6,406 bases of DNA from Methanomicrobiaceae archaeon (GCA_030628325.1 DAOVRB010000066.1:1-6406), one strand, 5' to 3'; counted from the stretch's first letter, positions 1 through 5,947 are shown. The notes: generated by a model not told the origin, from the sequence alone. Program-made: numbers and translations.

Positions 1-150
1 GTCATCAGCGGTGACTACCCGATCGCCCGTTCACTTAATATGTTTACAAAGGGCGAGCCAACAGGGCTTGCAGCAGACTACCTTGCCTACATCACAGGTG
101 CTGATGGGCAGAAACTGGTAGCAGAGGAAGGGTTTGTGCCCCTGGCATAG
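1..150 (+). CDS. pstS: Phosphate-binding protein PstS, C-terminal end (5' end outside window)
   Basis: The first 49 codons are open in frame 1 and end at TAG (148-150). They read as the C-terminal tail of a periplasmic-type phosphate-binding protein. The stretch YPIARSLNMFTKGEP is typical of PstS, where the last lobe ends in a 'YP(I/L)-R-L' segment, and it is followed by a helix containing DYLAYITGADGQKLV and a short FVPL terminus. The role, known from the family, is extracellular capture of inorganic phosphate and delivery to the PstCA channel. The location directly upstream of pstCA, pstB and phoU supports the call. The signal or lipid-anchor region and most ligand-binding residues lie outside the window and cannot be judged. 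Confidence 0.9.
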   Translation, partial: VISGDYPIARSLNMFTKGEPTGLAADYLAYITGADGQKLVAEEGFVPLA

Positions 151-189
151 GCCGGGAACTCACCTCTTTTGACTATATCACCTCACTCA

Positions 190-206
190 TACGAATTAGA
201 TTCGTA
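190..206. promoter_or_regulatory. Perfect dyad in the pstS-pstCA spacer
   Basis: TACGAAT (190-196) and ATTCGTA (200-206) are exact inverted arms around TAG. The dyad sits in the 111-base gap between the pstS stop and the pstCA start, about 15 bases downstream of a weak TATA-like stretch (CTATATC, 173-179). It could be an operator for an internal promoter, or an RNA hairpin that sets the ratio of abundant PstS to scarce permease. The sequence does not decide between these. Confidence 0.4.
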
Positions 207-261
207 AATGAAAATCAGGAGTAGATCAGTATTCACTTCCCTTGTCAGTATCTGGTGAAAA

Positions 262-2289
262 ATGACAGACAGTTCTCTTATTAAAGACGTGCGTGAAGCA
301 GAGTCTCAGGCGCAGTCTGATGAAAATGGGGGTCTCATTTTCATGCTAGACGTGAAAACATCCGTTTCCCATATTACTGCAGGCAGGAGAAATGGCAGTT
401 TTACTGAACAGGCCATCCGTTCGGTCTGGTTTCTCACGGCAATTTTTGCCGTCTTTGCGGTATTTTTTATACTGATATTCCTCTTAAAGGACGGTCTGCC
501 TGCCTTTGAGGAGATAGGGGTTGTTGATTTCCTGTTTGGCAGTACATGGAACCCGGCTGGGGCGGTCCCGTCGTACGGTGCATTCCCGTTGATTACAGGT
601 ACAATACTTGTCACAATCGGTGCCATGGTGATTGCCACCCCTCTCGGGATAGGCAGTGCAGTTTATATCTCCGAACTTGCCTCTCCACGTGTAAAGGGGG
701 TTGTGAAACCGGCTGTTGAACTGCTGGCAGGTATCCCGTCGGTTGTGTATGGTTTCTTTGGCCTGATTATTCTCACAGACTGGCTCCGTGTCACGTTCGA
801 TGTCCCGTCAGGTGAGAGCTGGCTTGCAGGTTCCATACTACTTGGAATCATGGCACTCCCGACGATAATCAGCGTATCAGAAGACGCAATTAGTGCAGTC
901 CCGCGTGAATATAAAGAGGGTTCATTTGGTCTTGGAGCAACTCACTGGCAGACAATCAGCAGGGTAATTGTGCCCTCCGCTCTTTCCGGCATCACGGCCG
1001 CACTTATTCTTGGCATGGGTCGTGCAATCGGTGAGACGATGGCTGTTATGATGGTTACAGGAAATGCCGCCATCATCCCTGACCCGATTACAGATATCTT
1101 ATCTCCGGTGAGGACTCTTACAGGAACTCTTGGTATAGAAATGGGAGAGGTGGCAATCGGGAGTACGCATTACCATGCCCTCTTTGCTCTTGCGGTTATT
1201 CTTCTTGCAATCACGCTCATCGTTAACCTCTCAGCAATGTTCATCTTAAGCAGGATAAACGCCGGCAGGTCAGGATCTGCGGTAAAGACCCGCATTTTCC
1301 CGTTTAAGATACCTGATCTATACAGAAATGAGCTCCGGATAATGGGTCTGGTAATTTCGCTTGCAATCCTCGTATGTATTACAGATATCATTACTGCCAC
1401 TATAATTGCACTTATTGCAGGAGCTGCAATCTTTGTGAAGAGGAATTTGTCCGTGCAAACAGCCCAGAAGGTGGCATTCAGTCTGGTATGGGCATCAATT
1501 GGAATTGTGCTTGCGGTGCTGGCAATAATACTCTCAGATATTATCATACAAGGTCTCCCTGCCATAACACCTGAGTTCCTTACTGAGTCACCGTCACGGC
1601 TTGGGAGGGAGGGGGGTATCTTCCCGGCCATTGTCGGGACACTCTGCCTGGTTTTTGGTTCCATTGCCTTTGCTCTGCCGATGGGTATCGGGGCTGCAAT
1701 TTATCTTACCGAATACACCCGTGAATGCAGGCTTACGAAGTTCATCCGTGCCGGAGTTGATCTCTTAAACGGCACTCCCTCCATTGTATTTGGTCTGTTC
1801 GGGTTTGCCTTCCTTGTCCTGTACCTGAATGTCGGGGTTTCGCTTCTTGCGGGTCAGATTACACTGGGGTTAATGATCCTTCCCACAATTATCAGGACAA
1901 CTGAGGAGGCGCTCAAAAGCGTTCCGCAATCTCTCAGGGAAGGAAGCCTTGCATTGGGAGCAACACAGTGGCAGACAATAAGAAAAGTGGTACTGCCTCC
2001 GGCAATGCCGGGGATTATCACAGGTGCTATACTTAGCATAGGGCGTGTGGCAGGAGAAACGGCACCGATCCTCTTTACAGCAGTGGTATTCAGCAGGCGT
2101 TATCTCCCGGACTCGGTCTTTGAACCGGTGATGGCGCTGCCTTACCACCTGTTTGTCCTCTCCACAAACGTGCCGGGTGCAGAGACAAACCAGTACGGGA
2201 CAGCACTTGTGCTTATTGCACTTGTCGTTTTCGTGTACATGATTGCGATATACATACGGAACCACTATCAGAAGACAATAAAATGGTGA
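262..2289 (+). CDS. Fused phosphate ABC transporter permease PstC-PstA (675 aa)
   Basis: One continuous reading frame encodes both membrane subunits of the phosphate importer. The PstC-like half spans about residues 50-335, with hydrophobic segments near 55-75, 109-131, 150-172, 187-207, 239-265 and 305-330. Its cytoplasmic ABC-docking (EAA) loop is EGSFGLGATHWQTI (219-232). The PstA-like half spans about 400-670, with its docking loop EGSLALGATQWQTI at 560-573. Both halves carry the GR-x(2)-GET signature after the loop (253-259 and 594-600). Between them lie a polar linker (331-356) and an additional hydrophobic hairpin (about 360-391) flanked by basic residues. PstC and PstA are usually two proteins of about 300 residues each. 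The start at 262 is supported by GGTGA (254-258) three bases upstream; Met28 (343), with GGGGGT upstream, is an alternative that would remove a polar leader. The TGA overlaps the pstB start region. Function is confident; the fusion is read directly from the sequence. Confidence 0.93.
   Translation: MTDSSLIKDVREAESQAQSDENGGLIFMLDVKTSVSHITAGRRNGSFTEQAIRSVWFLTAIFAVFAVFFILIFLLKDGLPAFEEIGVVDFLFGSTWNPAGAVPSYGAFPLITGTILVTIGAMVIATPLGIGSAVYISELASPRVKGVVKPAVELLAGIPSVVYGFFGLIILTDWLRVTFDVPSGESWLAGSILLGIMALPTIISVSEDAISAVPREYKEGSFGLGATHWQTISRVIVPSALSGITAALILGMGRAIGETMAVMMVTGNAAIIPDPITDILSPVRTLTGTLGIEMGEVAIGSTHYHALFALAVILLAITLIVNLSAMFILSRINAGRSGSAVKTRIFPFKIPDLYRNELRIMGLVISLAILVCITDIITATIIALIAGAAIFVKRNLSVQTAQKVAFSLVWASIGIVLAVLAIILSDIIIQGLPAITPEFLTESPSRLGREGGIFPAIVGTLCLVFGSIAFALPMGIGAAIYLTEYTRECRLTKFIRAGVDLLNGTPSIVFGLFGFAFLVLYLNVGVSLLAGQITLGLMILPTIIRTTEEALKSVPQSLREGSLALGATQWQTIRKVVLPPAMPGIITGAILSIGRVAGETAPILFTAVVFSRRYLPDSVFEPVMALPYHLFVLSTNVPGAETNQYGTALVLIALVVFVYMIAIYIRNHYQKTIKW
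2285..2289 (+). promoter_or_regulatory. Ribosome-binding site of pstB, overlapping the pstCA stop
   Basis: GGTGA at 2285-2289 contains the TGA stop of pstCA and lies five bases before the ATG at 2295. It matches the archaeal anti-Shine-Dalgarno sequence. It favours ATG 2295 over the earlier in-frame ATG at 2283, which has no comparable site. Termination of pstCA and initiation of pstB are therefore likely to be coupled. Confidence 0.6.
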
Positions 2290-2294
2290 ATTTA

Positions 2295-3059
2295 ATGCAG
2301 GCAGAGAAACCGGTTATCAGAACAGAAAACTTAAACCTCTATTACGGGGAAAATCAGGTTCTTAAGGAGATAAATATTGAAATTCTCCCCAAACGGGTGA
2401 CAGCCCTGATTGGCCCCTCGGGGTGTGGGAAATCCACCCTCATCCGATGCTTTAACCGGATGAATGAGCTCGTTGACACCTGCAGGATCGAAGGAACGGT
2501 TACATACCGGGGGAAAAACATCTATGACGCTGATGTTGACTATGTACATCTCAGGAAAAAGGTAGGTATGGTCTTTCAGAGGCCAAACCCCTTTCCAAAG
2601 TCCATCTATGACAATGTGGCATACGGACCTGTGGTGCACGGGATAAGGGATAAACCGGCTCTTGACAGAATTGTAAAAAAGAGCCTGGAACAGGCTGCAC
2701 TCTGGAATGAGGTCTGCGACCGTCTCTATGAACCTGCGATGGGACTTTCGGGCGGGCAGCAGCAGAGGCTCTGTATTGCCCGGACTCTCGCGGTTGAGCC
2801 TGAAATAATCCTGATGGATGAACCCTGCTCTGCTCTCGACCCGATTGCAACTGCAAAGATCGAGAACCTGATTCATGAACTAAAGGAGAATTACACGGTG
2901 ATTATTGTTACACACAACATGCAGCAGGCAGCACGTGTCTCTGATTATACAGGATTCATGTATCTCGGTGAACTTGTTGAGTTTGGAGAAACTCTGCAGA
3001 TCTTTGAGTCCCCTGAGAAGGAACTGACGAACAACTATATTACAGGAAGATTTGGATGA
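2295..3059 (+). CDS. pstB: Phosphate ABC transporter ATP-binding protein PstB
   Basis: This is the cytoplasmic ATPase that drives phosphate import through PstCA. Numbered from the ATG at 2295 (254 aa), the nucleotide-binding motifs appear in order: Walker A GPSGCGKST (40-48), Q-loop FQRPNPFP with Gln95, ABC signature LSGGQQQR (151-158), Walker B IILMDEP with catalytic Glu176, D-loop SALD (179-182) and switch His207 in VTHN. The RPNPFPKSIYDNVAYG segment after the Q-loop is characteristic of PstB rather than other importers. Length fits the family, which is usually about 250-260 aa. A longer start at 2283 (258 aa) would overlap pstCA by seven bases, but the ribosome-binding site favours 2295. 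All catalytic residues are present, so the ATPase should be active. Confidence 0.96.
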   Translation: MQAEKPVIRTENLNLYYGENQVLKEINIEILPKRVTALIGPSGCGKSTLIRCFNRMNELVDTCRIEGTVTYRGKNIYDADVDYVHLRKKVGMVFQRPNPFPKSIYDNVAYGPVVHGIRDKPALDRIVKKSLEQAALWNEVCDRLYEPAMGLSGGQQQRLCIARTLAVEPEIILMDEPCSALDPIATAKIENLIHELKENYTVIIVTHNMQQAARVSDYTGFMYLGELVEFGETLQIFESPEKELTNNYITGRFG

Positions 3060-3071
3060 GAGGTTATATAG

Positions 3072-3722
3072 ATGCCAGATAAATACCGCGGGGAACTGTT
3101 GGCCCTGAAAAAATCCGTTACAGAATTCGGCCGTTTTTCAACCGGCATGCTTAGAGATGCTCTTGTTGCCCTGAGAGATCAGGATACTGTGCTTGCCGAT
3201 ACTGTAAATGAGAGAAAGAAGAAACTTGCCGGATGGTCAGATGAGATCGAAGAACAGTCTCTCCGTCTTGTGGCCCTGTACCAGCCGATGGGTGAGGATC
3301 TGAGAACAATTGCCTGCATAAACCAGATGAATACCTCACTATTCAGGATCGGGCGATACGGGAAGGACATTGCAATCATTGTTGAGGAACTGTCTGACAC
3401 AACAAACCTGAAAAATCTAAAATCAGTCTGGCATATGGCGGATGTTGTGGAGGGTATGATTCGTGACGTGCTACACTCGTTTGATACCGGAGAGCTTACG
3501 GCGATTGAGGAGCTCTCTCTTCGTGACAGTAATGTTGATAACCTCAGGTATTCCATATTCCGCGAGAATCTGACCTATATGATGGAGGATCCAAAGAATA
3601 TCACAAGGTGTATCAATTACGTGATGGTGGCAAGGTATCTTGAGCGGTGCGGGGACCATGCCTGTATGATGGGTGAAAAAGTGATATTCATGGTGACCGG
3701 GAAGAGAGTAGAGATTAAATAG
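3072..3722 (+). CDS. phoU: Phosphate transport regulator PhoU
   Basis: A 216-residue, all-helical, cytoplasmic protein built as a tandem of two three-helix bundles. In the family it couples the state of the Pst transporter to phosphate signalling and restrains uptake. Family marks are DEIEEQSLRLVALYQPMGEDLR (57-78, start of the first metal-site region), RIGRYGKDIA (92-101) and RYLERCGDHACMMGE (188-202). The second repeat keeps the ExxxD metal-ligand motif (Glu191, Asp195). At the equivalent place in the first repeat the sequence reads F-R-I-G-R (91-95), so one metal cluster may be altered. Length is near the usual 215-240 aa. GAGAGGT (3058-3064) lies seven bases before the ATG, and the pstB stop is 12 bases upstream, consistent with membership of the pst operon. 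Confidence 0.94.
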   Translation: MPDKYRGELLALKKSVTEFGRFSTGMLRDALVALRDQDTVLADTVNERKKKLAGWSDEIEEQSLRLVALYQPMGEDLRTIACINQMNTSLFRIGRYGKDIAIIVEELSDTTNLKNLKSVWHMADVVEGMIRDVLHSFDTGELTAIEELSLRDSNVDNLRYSIFRENLTYMMEDPKNITRCINYVMVARYLERCGDHACMMGEKVIFMVTGKRVEIK

Positions 3723-3745
3723 GCCGGATTTTAGTGTACAGATTC

Positions 3746-3762
3746 AAAAATACTGTAAGTAT
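3746..3762 (-). terminator. Possible hairpin plus T-run terminator of the downstream receiver-PAS gene
   Basis: On the minus strand ATACT-TAC-AGTAT forms a five-base-pair stem (3750-3762) that runs straight into a five-T tract (3746-3750). It lies about 30 bases beyond the stop of the gene at 3793-4626. The stem is short and AT-rich, but archaeal terminators depend mainly on T-tracts. The 70-base gap to the convergent phoU gene shows no comparable signal on the plus strand. Confidence 0.35.
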
Positions 3763-3792
3763 CGGAATTACACCTCAATACTGCCAGCTATT

Positions 3793-4626
3793 TCATCTAT
3801 TTGTGATATCAACAACAGCACCCCTAATCCCATAAATATAACCATTATCCAATATAGGACCCAAATGGATAACTATTGGGAATGTACTCCCGTTTTTCCT
3901 TTGAGCGGTATATTCACAGATGTCGAGTGCCTTCCCGTTCAGGCATATATCAAGGTGGGTGGCGACGGTCTCGCGTTCTTCAGGAATGACCATCTCCATA
4001 ATATTTTTTCCGGTAATCAGATCACTTTCCGGGTAACCGAAGATCTGATGTGCGGATTTGTTTGCAAATGTAAACTTTCCGTTCCTGTCGGTTTCAAAGA
4101 CGGGTAACGGCAGGAGATTTACGAGTTCCAAAAAGCGCTTCTGGCTTTTTACCAAGGCTTTTTCAGCCCGGCATACCCTGACTGCTCTCCTGATTTTGTG
4201 TGAGAGATCTGCAAAAATGTACCGGGGGCTGCCACACCTCTCCACATAAAAATCTGCACCCCTGTTAAGGGCTTCGTGCGCAGTTTCTTCACTGTTCATT
4301 CCTGTAAATATAATAATGGGGAGGTTTTGGTATGTGGTGCGTATTTTCACCAACAAATCTATGCCATTCATTTCCGGCATGTAAAAATCAAAAACTATGA
4401 CATCGTAATCCTCTTTTTCCAGGTTTTCAAGGGCATCAGCTACCGAAGAACTGGTATCAACAATGAACCCCTCCTCCCGTTCCAGAAATATTTTTCCAAC
4501 TTCCTGAAGTGAAGGAACACTGTCAACCATTAAAATTCGTATCATCCTGTTTTGTTTTTCAGGTTCAGGTATTTTGATCTGTTCCTTTAGCTGACTGTTT
4601 TCAATTGGAAGATTACCATCTCTCAT
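3793..4626 (-). CDS. Receiver-PAS signalling protein, copy 1 (277 aa)
   Basis: Domains in order: a short charged leader (1-27), a response-regulator receiver (about 28-150), and a PAS domain with PAC tail (about 155-275). The receiver has the phosphoacceptor Asp80 in FDFYMPEMNG, the preceding acidic Asp35 in MVDS, and switch Thr108 in FTGM. The usual second acidic residue is Ser36, and the conserved lysine after the fifth strand is Arg130. The PAS part includes LPLPVFETDRNGKFTFANKS and ends in GIRGAVVDITNR. There is no kinase, DNA-binding or other output domain; related methanogen proteins usually continue into a histidine kinase right after this point. ATG 4626 is chosen because AGGAG (4634-4638) lies seven bases upstream; an upstream in-frame ATG at 4656 lacks such a site. 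The gene converges on phoU and is a paralogue of the gene at 5079-5837. The signal sensed and the partner are unknown. Confidence 0.85.
   Translation of the reverse strand: MRDGNLPIENSQLKEQIKIPEPEKQNRMIRILMVDSVPSLQEVGKIFLEREEGFIVDTSSSVADALENLEKEDYDVIVFDFYMPEMNGIDLLVKIRTTYQNLPIIIFTGMNSEETAHEALNRGADFYVERCGSPRYIFADLSHKIRRAVRVCRAEKALVKSQKRFLELVNLLPLPVFETDRNGKFTFANKSAHQIFGYPESDLITGKNIMEMVIPEERETVATHLDICLNGKALDICEYTAQRKNGSTFPIVIHLGPILDNGYIYGIRGAVVDITNR
3801..4545 (-). repeat. Direct repeat, copy 1 unit of the receiver-PAS duplication
   Basis: This stretch, from the PAC tail to the MIRIL codons, matches 5093-5837 with a constant offset of 1292 bases and no insertion or deletion. Long runs are identical, for example around the ATAATATTTTTTCCGG segment. 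It marks a tandem gene duplication that could recombine. Confidence 0.8.
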
Positions 4627-4633
4627 TGTAGAA

Positions 4634-4638
4634 CTCCT
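4634..4638 (-). promoter_or_regulatory. Ribosome-binding site deciding the copy 1 start
   Basis: AGGAG on the minus strand lies seven bases before the ATG at 4626. It selects this start over the in-frame ATG at 4656, whose extra ten residues (MVCILCRSST) have no counterpart in copy 2. Confidence 0.65.
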
Positions 4639-4650
4639 ACATAGAATACA

Positions 4651-4664
4651 TACCATGTATGGTA
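4651..4664. promoter_or_regulatory. Dyad TACCAT-GT-ATGGTA upstream of copy 1
   Basis: The six-base arms are perfect, with a two-base centre. The dyad lies 25-38 bases before the copy 1 start codon. It is also about 25-35 bases downstream of the nearest TATA-like element (4687-4694, minus strand), where transcription would begin. The position suits a repressor operator, but no regulator is assigned. Confidence 0.4.
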
Positions 4665-4744
4665 AAATTCAATATGCCATTTATAATATATATATTATTT
4701 GATCAAAGTTTGATTTTTCATTTAATATTTATACATTCAGATCA

Positions 4745-4761
4745 AATACACAAGGTGTATT
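4745..4761. repeat. Dyad AATACAC-AAG-GTGTATT
   Basis: Seven-base perfect inverted arms around AAG, lying between the first and second TTTGATC modules. It could be a regulator site or a chance product of AT-rich DNA. Confidence 0.35.
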
Positions 4762-4875
4762 AAATATATATACAATTTTTGATCAAATATATCTTATATT
4801 TATTACACATAATTTCGGCCTAAATACATTTTTTATTATACATTGCAGTTGGTAAAATACGTATTATTTCTACAT

Positions 4876-4890
4876 ATATGCACTGCATAT
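4876..4890. repeat. Dyad ATATGCA-C-TGCATAT
   Basis: Seven-base perfect arms around one C. Eleven bases of it (TGCACTGCATA, 4879-4889) recur in the same orientation at 6051-6061 in the upstream region of copy 2. Confidence 0.4.
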
Positions 4891-4925
4891 TTTCAATTGA
4901 TTACGGACTGTGTATAATATGGTTG

Positions 4926-5078
4926 TCAGAAGTTATTGTGGGCATTTTTTAACAGTAGCCGGATTAATCCTGACATGCCGGTACTCTGGTTTGCGAGATT
5001 GTGTCCTGTGATACCTGAGAGGAAGGTTGGATTTCTGTTCAGCACCTTTTGTCTCTTCAGATAATCCTGTAATTCCTA
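4926..5078 (-). pseudogene. Histidine-kinase remnant (dimerisation/phosphoacceptor region) behind copy 2
   Basis: Reading on in the frame of the copy 2 gene, past its TAA (5081-5079) and an adjacent TAG (5078-5076), gives 49 sense codons before TGA (4928-4926). The translation begins ELQDYLKRQKVLNRN and continues FLSGITGHNLANQ and STGMSGLIRLLL. In methanogen sensor kinases the PAC tail leads into a helix and then a phosphoacceptor box of the form LNLLSSITRHDIxNQ followed by a conserved Gly. Leu, Ser, Ile, Thr, His (codon 5003-5001), Asn, Gln and the Gly all line up. The Arg before His is Gly and the Asp after it is Asn. No ATPase domain follows; the frame ends in AT-rich DNA. The most likely reading is a decayed fragment of the kinase to which the receiver-PAS part once belonged. 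Confidence 0.7.
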
Positions 5079-5837
5079 TTATTCCTTTGATTTTGTGATA
5101 TCAACAACAGCACCCCTAATCCCATAAATGTAATCATTCTCTGACATCGGACCCGAATGGATAATTATCGGGAATGTACTTCCGTTTTCCCTTTGAGCGG
5201 TATATTCAGAGATGTTGAGTGCCTTCCCGTTCAGGCACATATCAAAATGAGTGGCGACGATCCCGCGTTCTTCAGGAATGACCATCTCCATAATATTTTT
5301 TCCGGTAATCAGATCACTTTCCGGGTAACCAAAGATCTTATGTGCGGATTTGTTTGCAAATGTAAACTCTCCGTTCCTGTCGGTTTCAAAGACAGGTAAC
5401 GGCAGGAGGTCAGCGAGTTCCAAAAACCGCTTCTCGCTCTTCACCAGGGCGTTTTCAGCCCGGCATACCCTGACTGCTCTTTTGATTTTGTGTGACAAAT
5501 CTGCATAAATGTACCGGGGGCTGCCGTACCTCTCCACATAAAAATCTGCACCCCTGTTTAAGGCTTCGTGCGCAGTTTCTTCCCTGTCCATTCCTGTACA
5601 TATAATAATTGGGAGGTTTTGGTATGTGGTGCGTATTTTCACCAACAAATCCATGCCACTCATTTCGGGCATATAAAAATCGAAAACTATGATATCGTAA
5701 TTTCCCTTTTCTAAGCTTTTAAGGGCATCAATTACCGAAGAACTGGTATCAATAACAAATCCCTCCTCCCGTTCCAGAAATATTTTTCCAACTTCCAGAA
5801 GTGAAGGAACACTGTCAACCATTAAAATTCGTATCAT
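5079..5837 (-). CDS. Receiver-PAS signalling protein, copy 2 (252 aa)
   Basis: Receiver domain (about 1-123) followed by a PAS/PAC domain (about 128-250), about 85% identical to copy 1 by hand alignment. Phosphoacceptor Asp53 lies in FDFYMPEMSG, with acidic Asp8 and switch Thr81. As in copy 1, the second acidic position is Ser9 and the conserved lysine is Arg103. The protein ends in GAVVDITKSKE at a TAA that is directly followed by TAG, and kinase-like sequence continues in frame behind them. The start is ATG 5837, with AGGAG (5848-5844) six bases upstream. A small ORF ending in an ATGA overlap precedes it and matches the leader of copy 1. As it stands the product has no output domain, so it could act as a phosphate sink, a sensor passing signals by protein contact, or be a relic. 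Conservation of the frame between copies argues against simple decay of this part. Confidence 0.83.
   Translation of the reverse strand: MIRILMVDSVPSLLEVGKIFLEREEGFVIDTSSSVIDALKSLEKGNYDIIVFDFYMPEMSGMDLLVKIRTTYQNLPIIICTGMDREETAHEALNRGADFYVERYGSPRYIYADLSHKIKRAVRVCRAENALVKSEKRFLELADLLPLPVFETDRNGEFTFANKSAHKIFGYPESDLITGKNIMEMVIPEERGIVATHFDMCLNGKALNISEYTAQRENGSTFPIIIHSGPMSENDYIYGIRGAVVDITKSKE
5093..5837 (-). repeat. Direct repeat, copy 2 unit of the receiver-PAS duplication
   Basis: Partner of 3801-4545, in the same orientation with an offset of exactly 1292 bases. Similarity fades abruptly at the 3' end after the DIT codons. Towards the 5' end it continues more weakly through the leader segment, with a length difference of 29 bases. 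Confidence 0.8.
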
Positions 5838-5947
5838 CTTTTTCTCCTGTTAACCCAAATTCGGAGGTGATATTCTGTTTCCTGTTTGAGTAGTATGATC
5901 TCTTTTTTCAGTTGCCTCTTTTCAATAGCCGGATTGCCATTAGTCAT
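5834..5947 (-). CDS. Small ORF (37 aa), split-off leader of receiver-PAS copy 2
   Basis: ATG 5947 to TGA 5836-5834 encodes a highly charged 37-residue peptide beginning MTNGNPAIEKRQLKKEI and ending NRRKR. Its first part aligns with the in-frame leader of copy 1 (MRDGNLPIENSQLKEQI). GAGGT lies nine bases upstream (5961-5957). Its stop overlaps the copy 2 start codon as ATGA, which suggests translational coupling. One extra A in the A5 run at 5843-5839 would join it in frame to copy 2, so a recent frameshift or a base-calling error at this run is possible. The segment looks like a short helical, coiled-coil-prone leader; no function is known. Confidence 0.5.
   Translation of the reverse strand: MTNGNPAIEKRQLKKEIILLKQETEYHLRIWVNRRKR

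Larger units (their letters stand above)
4665..4925 (-). promoter_or_regulatory. AT-rich spacer with three TTTGATC-TATA modules upstream of copy 1
   Basis: No gene is visible here. On the minus strand TTTGATC occurs at 4787-4781, 4746-4740 and 4707-4701, a spacing of 41 and 39 bases. Each box is followed after 6-8 bases by a TATA-like octamer: TATATATA at 4772-4765, TATAAATA at 4733-4726 and TATATATA at 4694-4687. The first and last boxes extend to the palindrome TTTGATCAAA. Archaeal TFB recognition elements lie directly upstream of TATA boxes, so the boxes would overlap or flank TFB and TBP sites. The element nearest the gene would give a start near 4660-4665. Further dyads are at 4745-4761, 4856-4865 (AATACGTATT) and 4876-4890. 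Confidence 0.5.

Noticed and set aside
306..638. Minus-strand ORF of 110 codons inside pstCA, and other antisense ORFs in pst genes
   Set aside because: They are shadows of clearly coding plus-strand genes; the translations show no family features.
3723..3795. Kinase remnant behind copy 1, as behind copy 2
   Set aside because: The three minus-strand frames give only short pieces between stops and no SITRHD-like box; the similarity to copy 2 ends at the DIT codons.
3865..4512. Open plus-strand frames across copy 1, with a matching one across copy 2 (5157-5399)
   Set aside because: They are antisense to the receiver-PAS genes. Their similarity to each other follows from the duplication, and no ribosome-binding site or domain supports them.
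4660..4900. AT-rich, dyad-rich spacer as a replication origin
   Set aside because: No origin-recognition-box pattern with a G-run and no cdc6/orc1 gene in view. Promoter modules explain the composition better.
4956..5935. TAGCCGGATT present at 4956-4965 and 5926-5935
   Set aside because: Both lie in coding or formerly coding sequence in different contexts; a 10-base match is likely chance.
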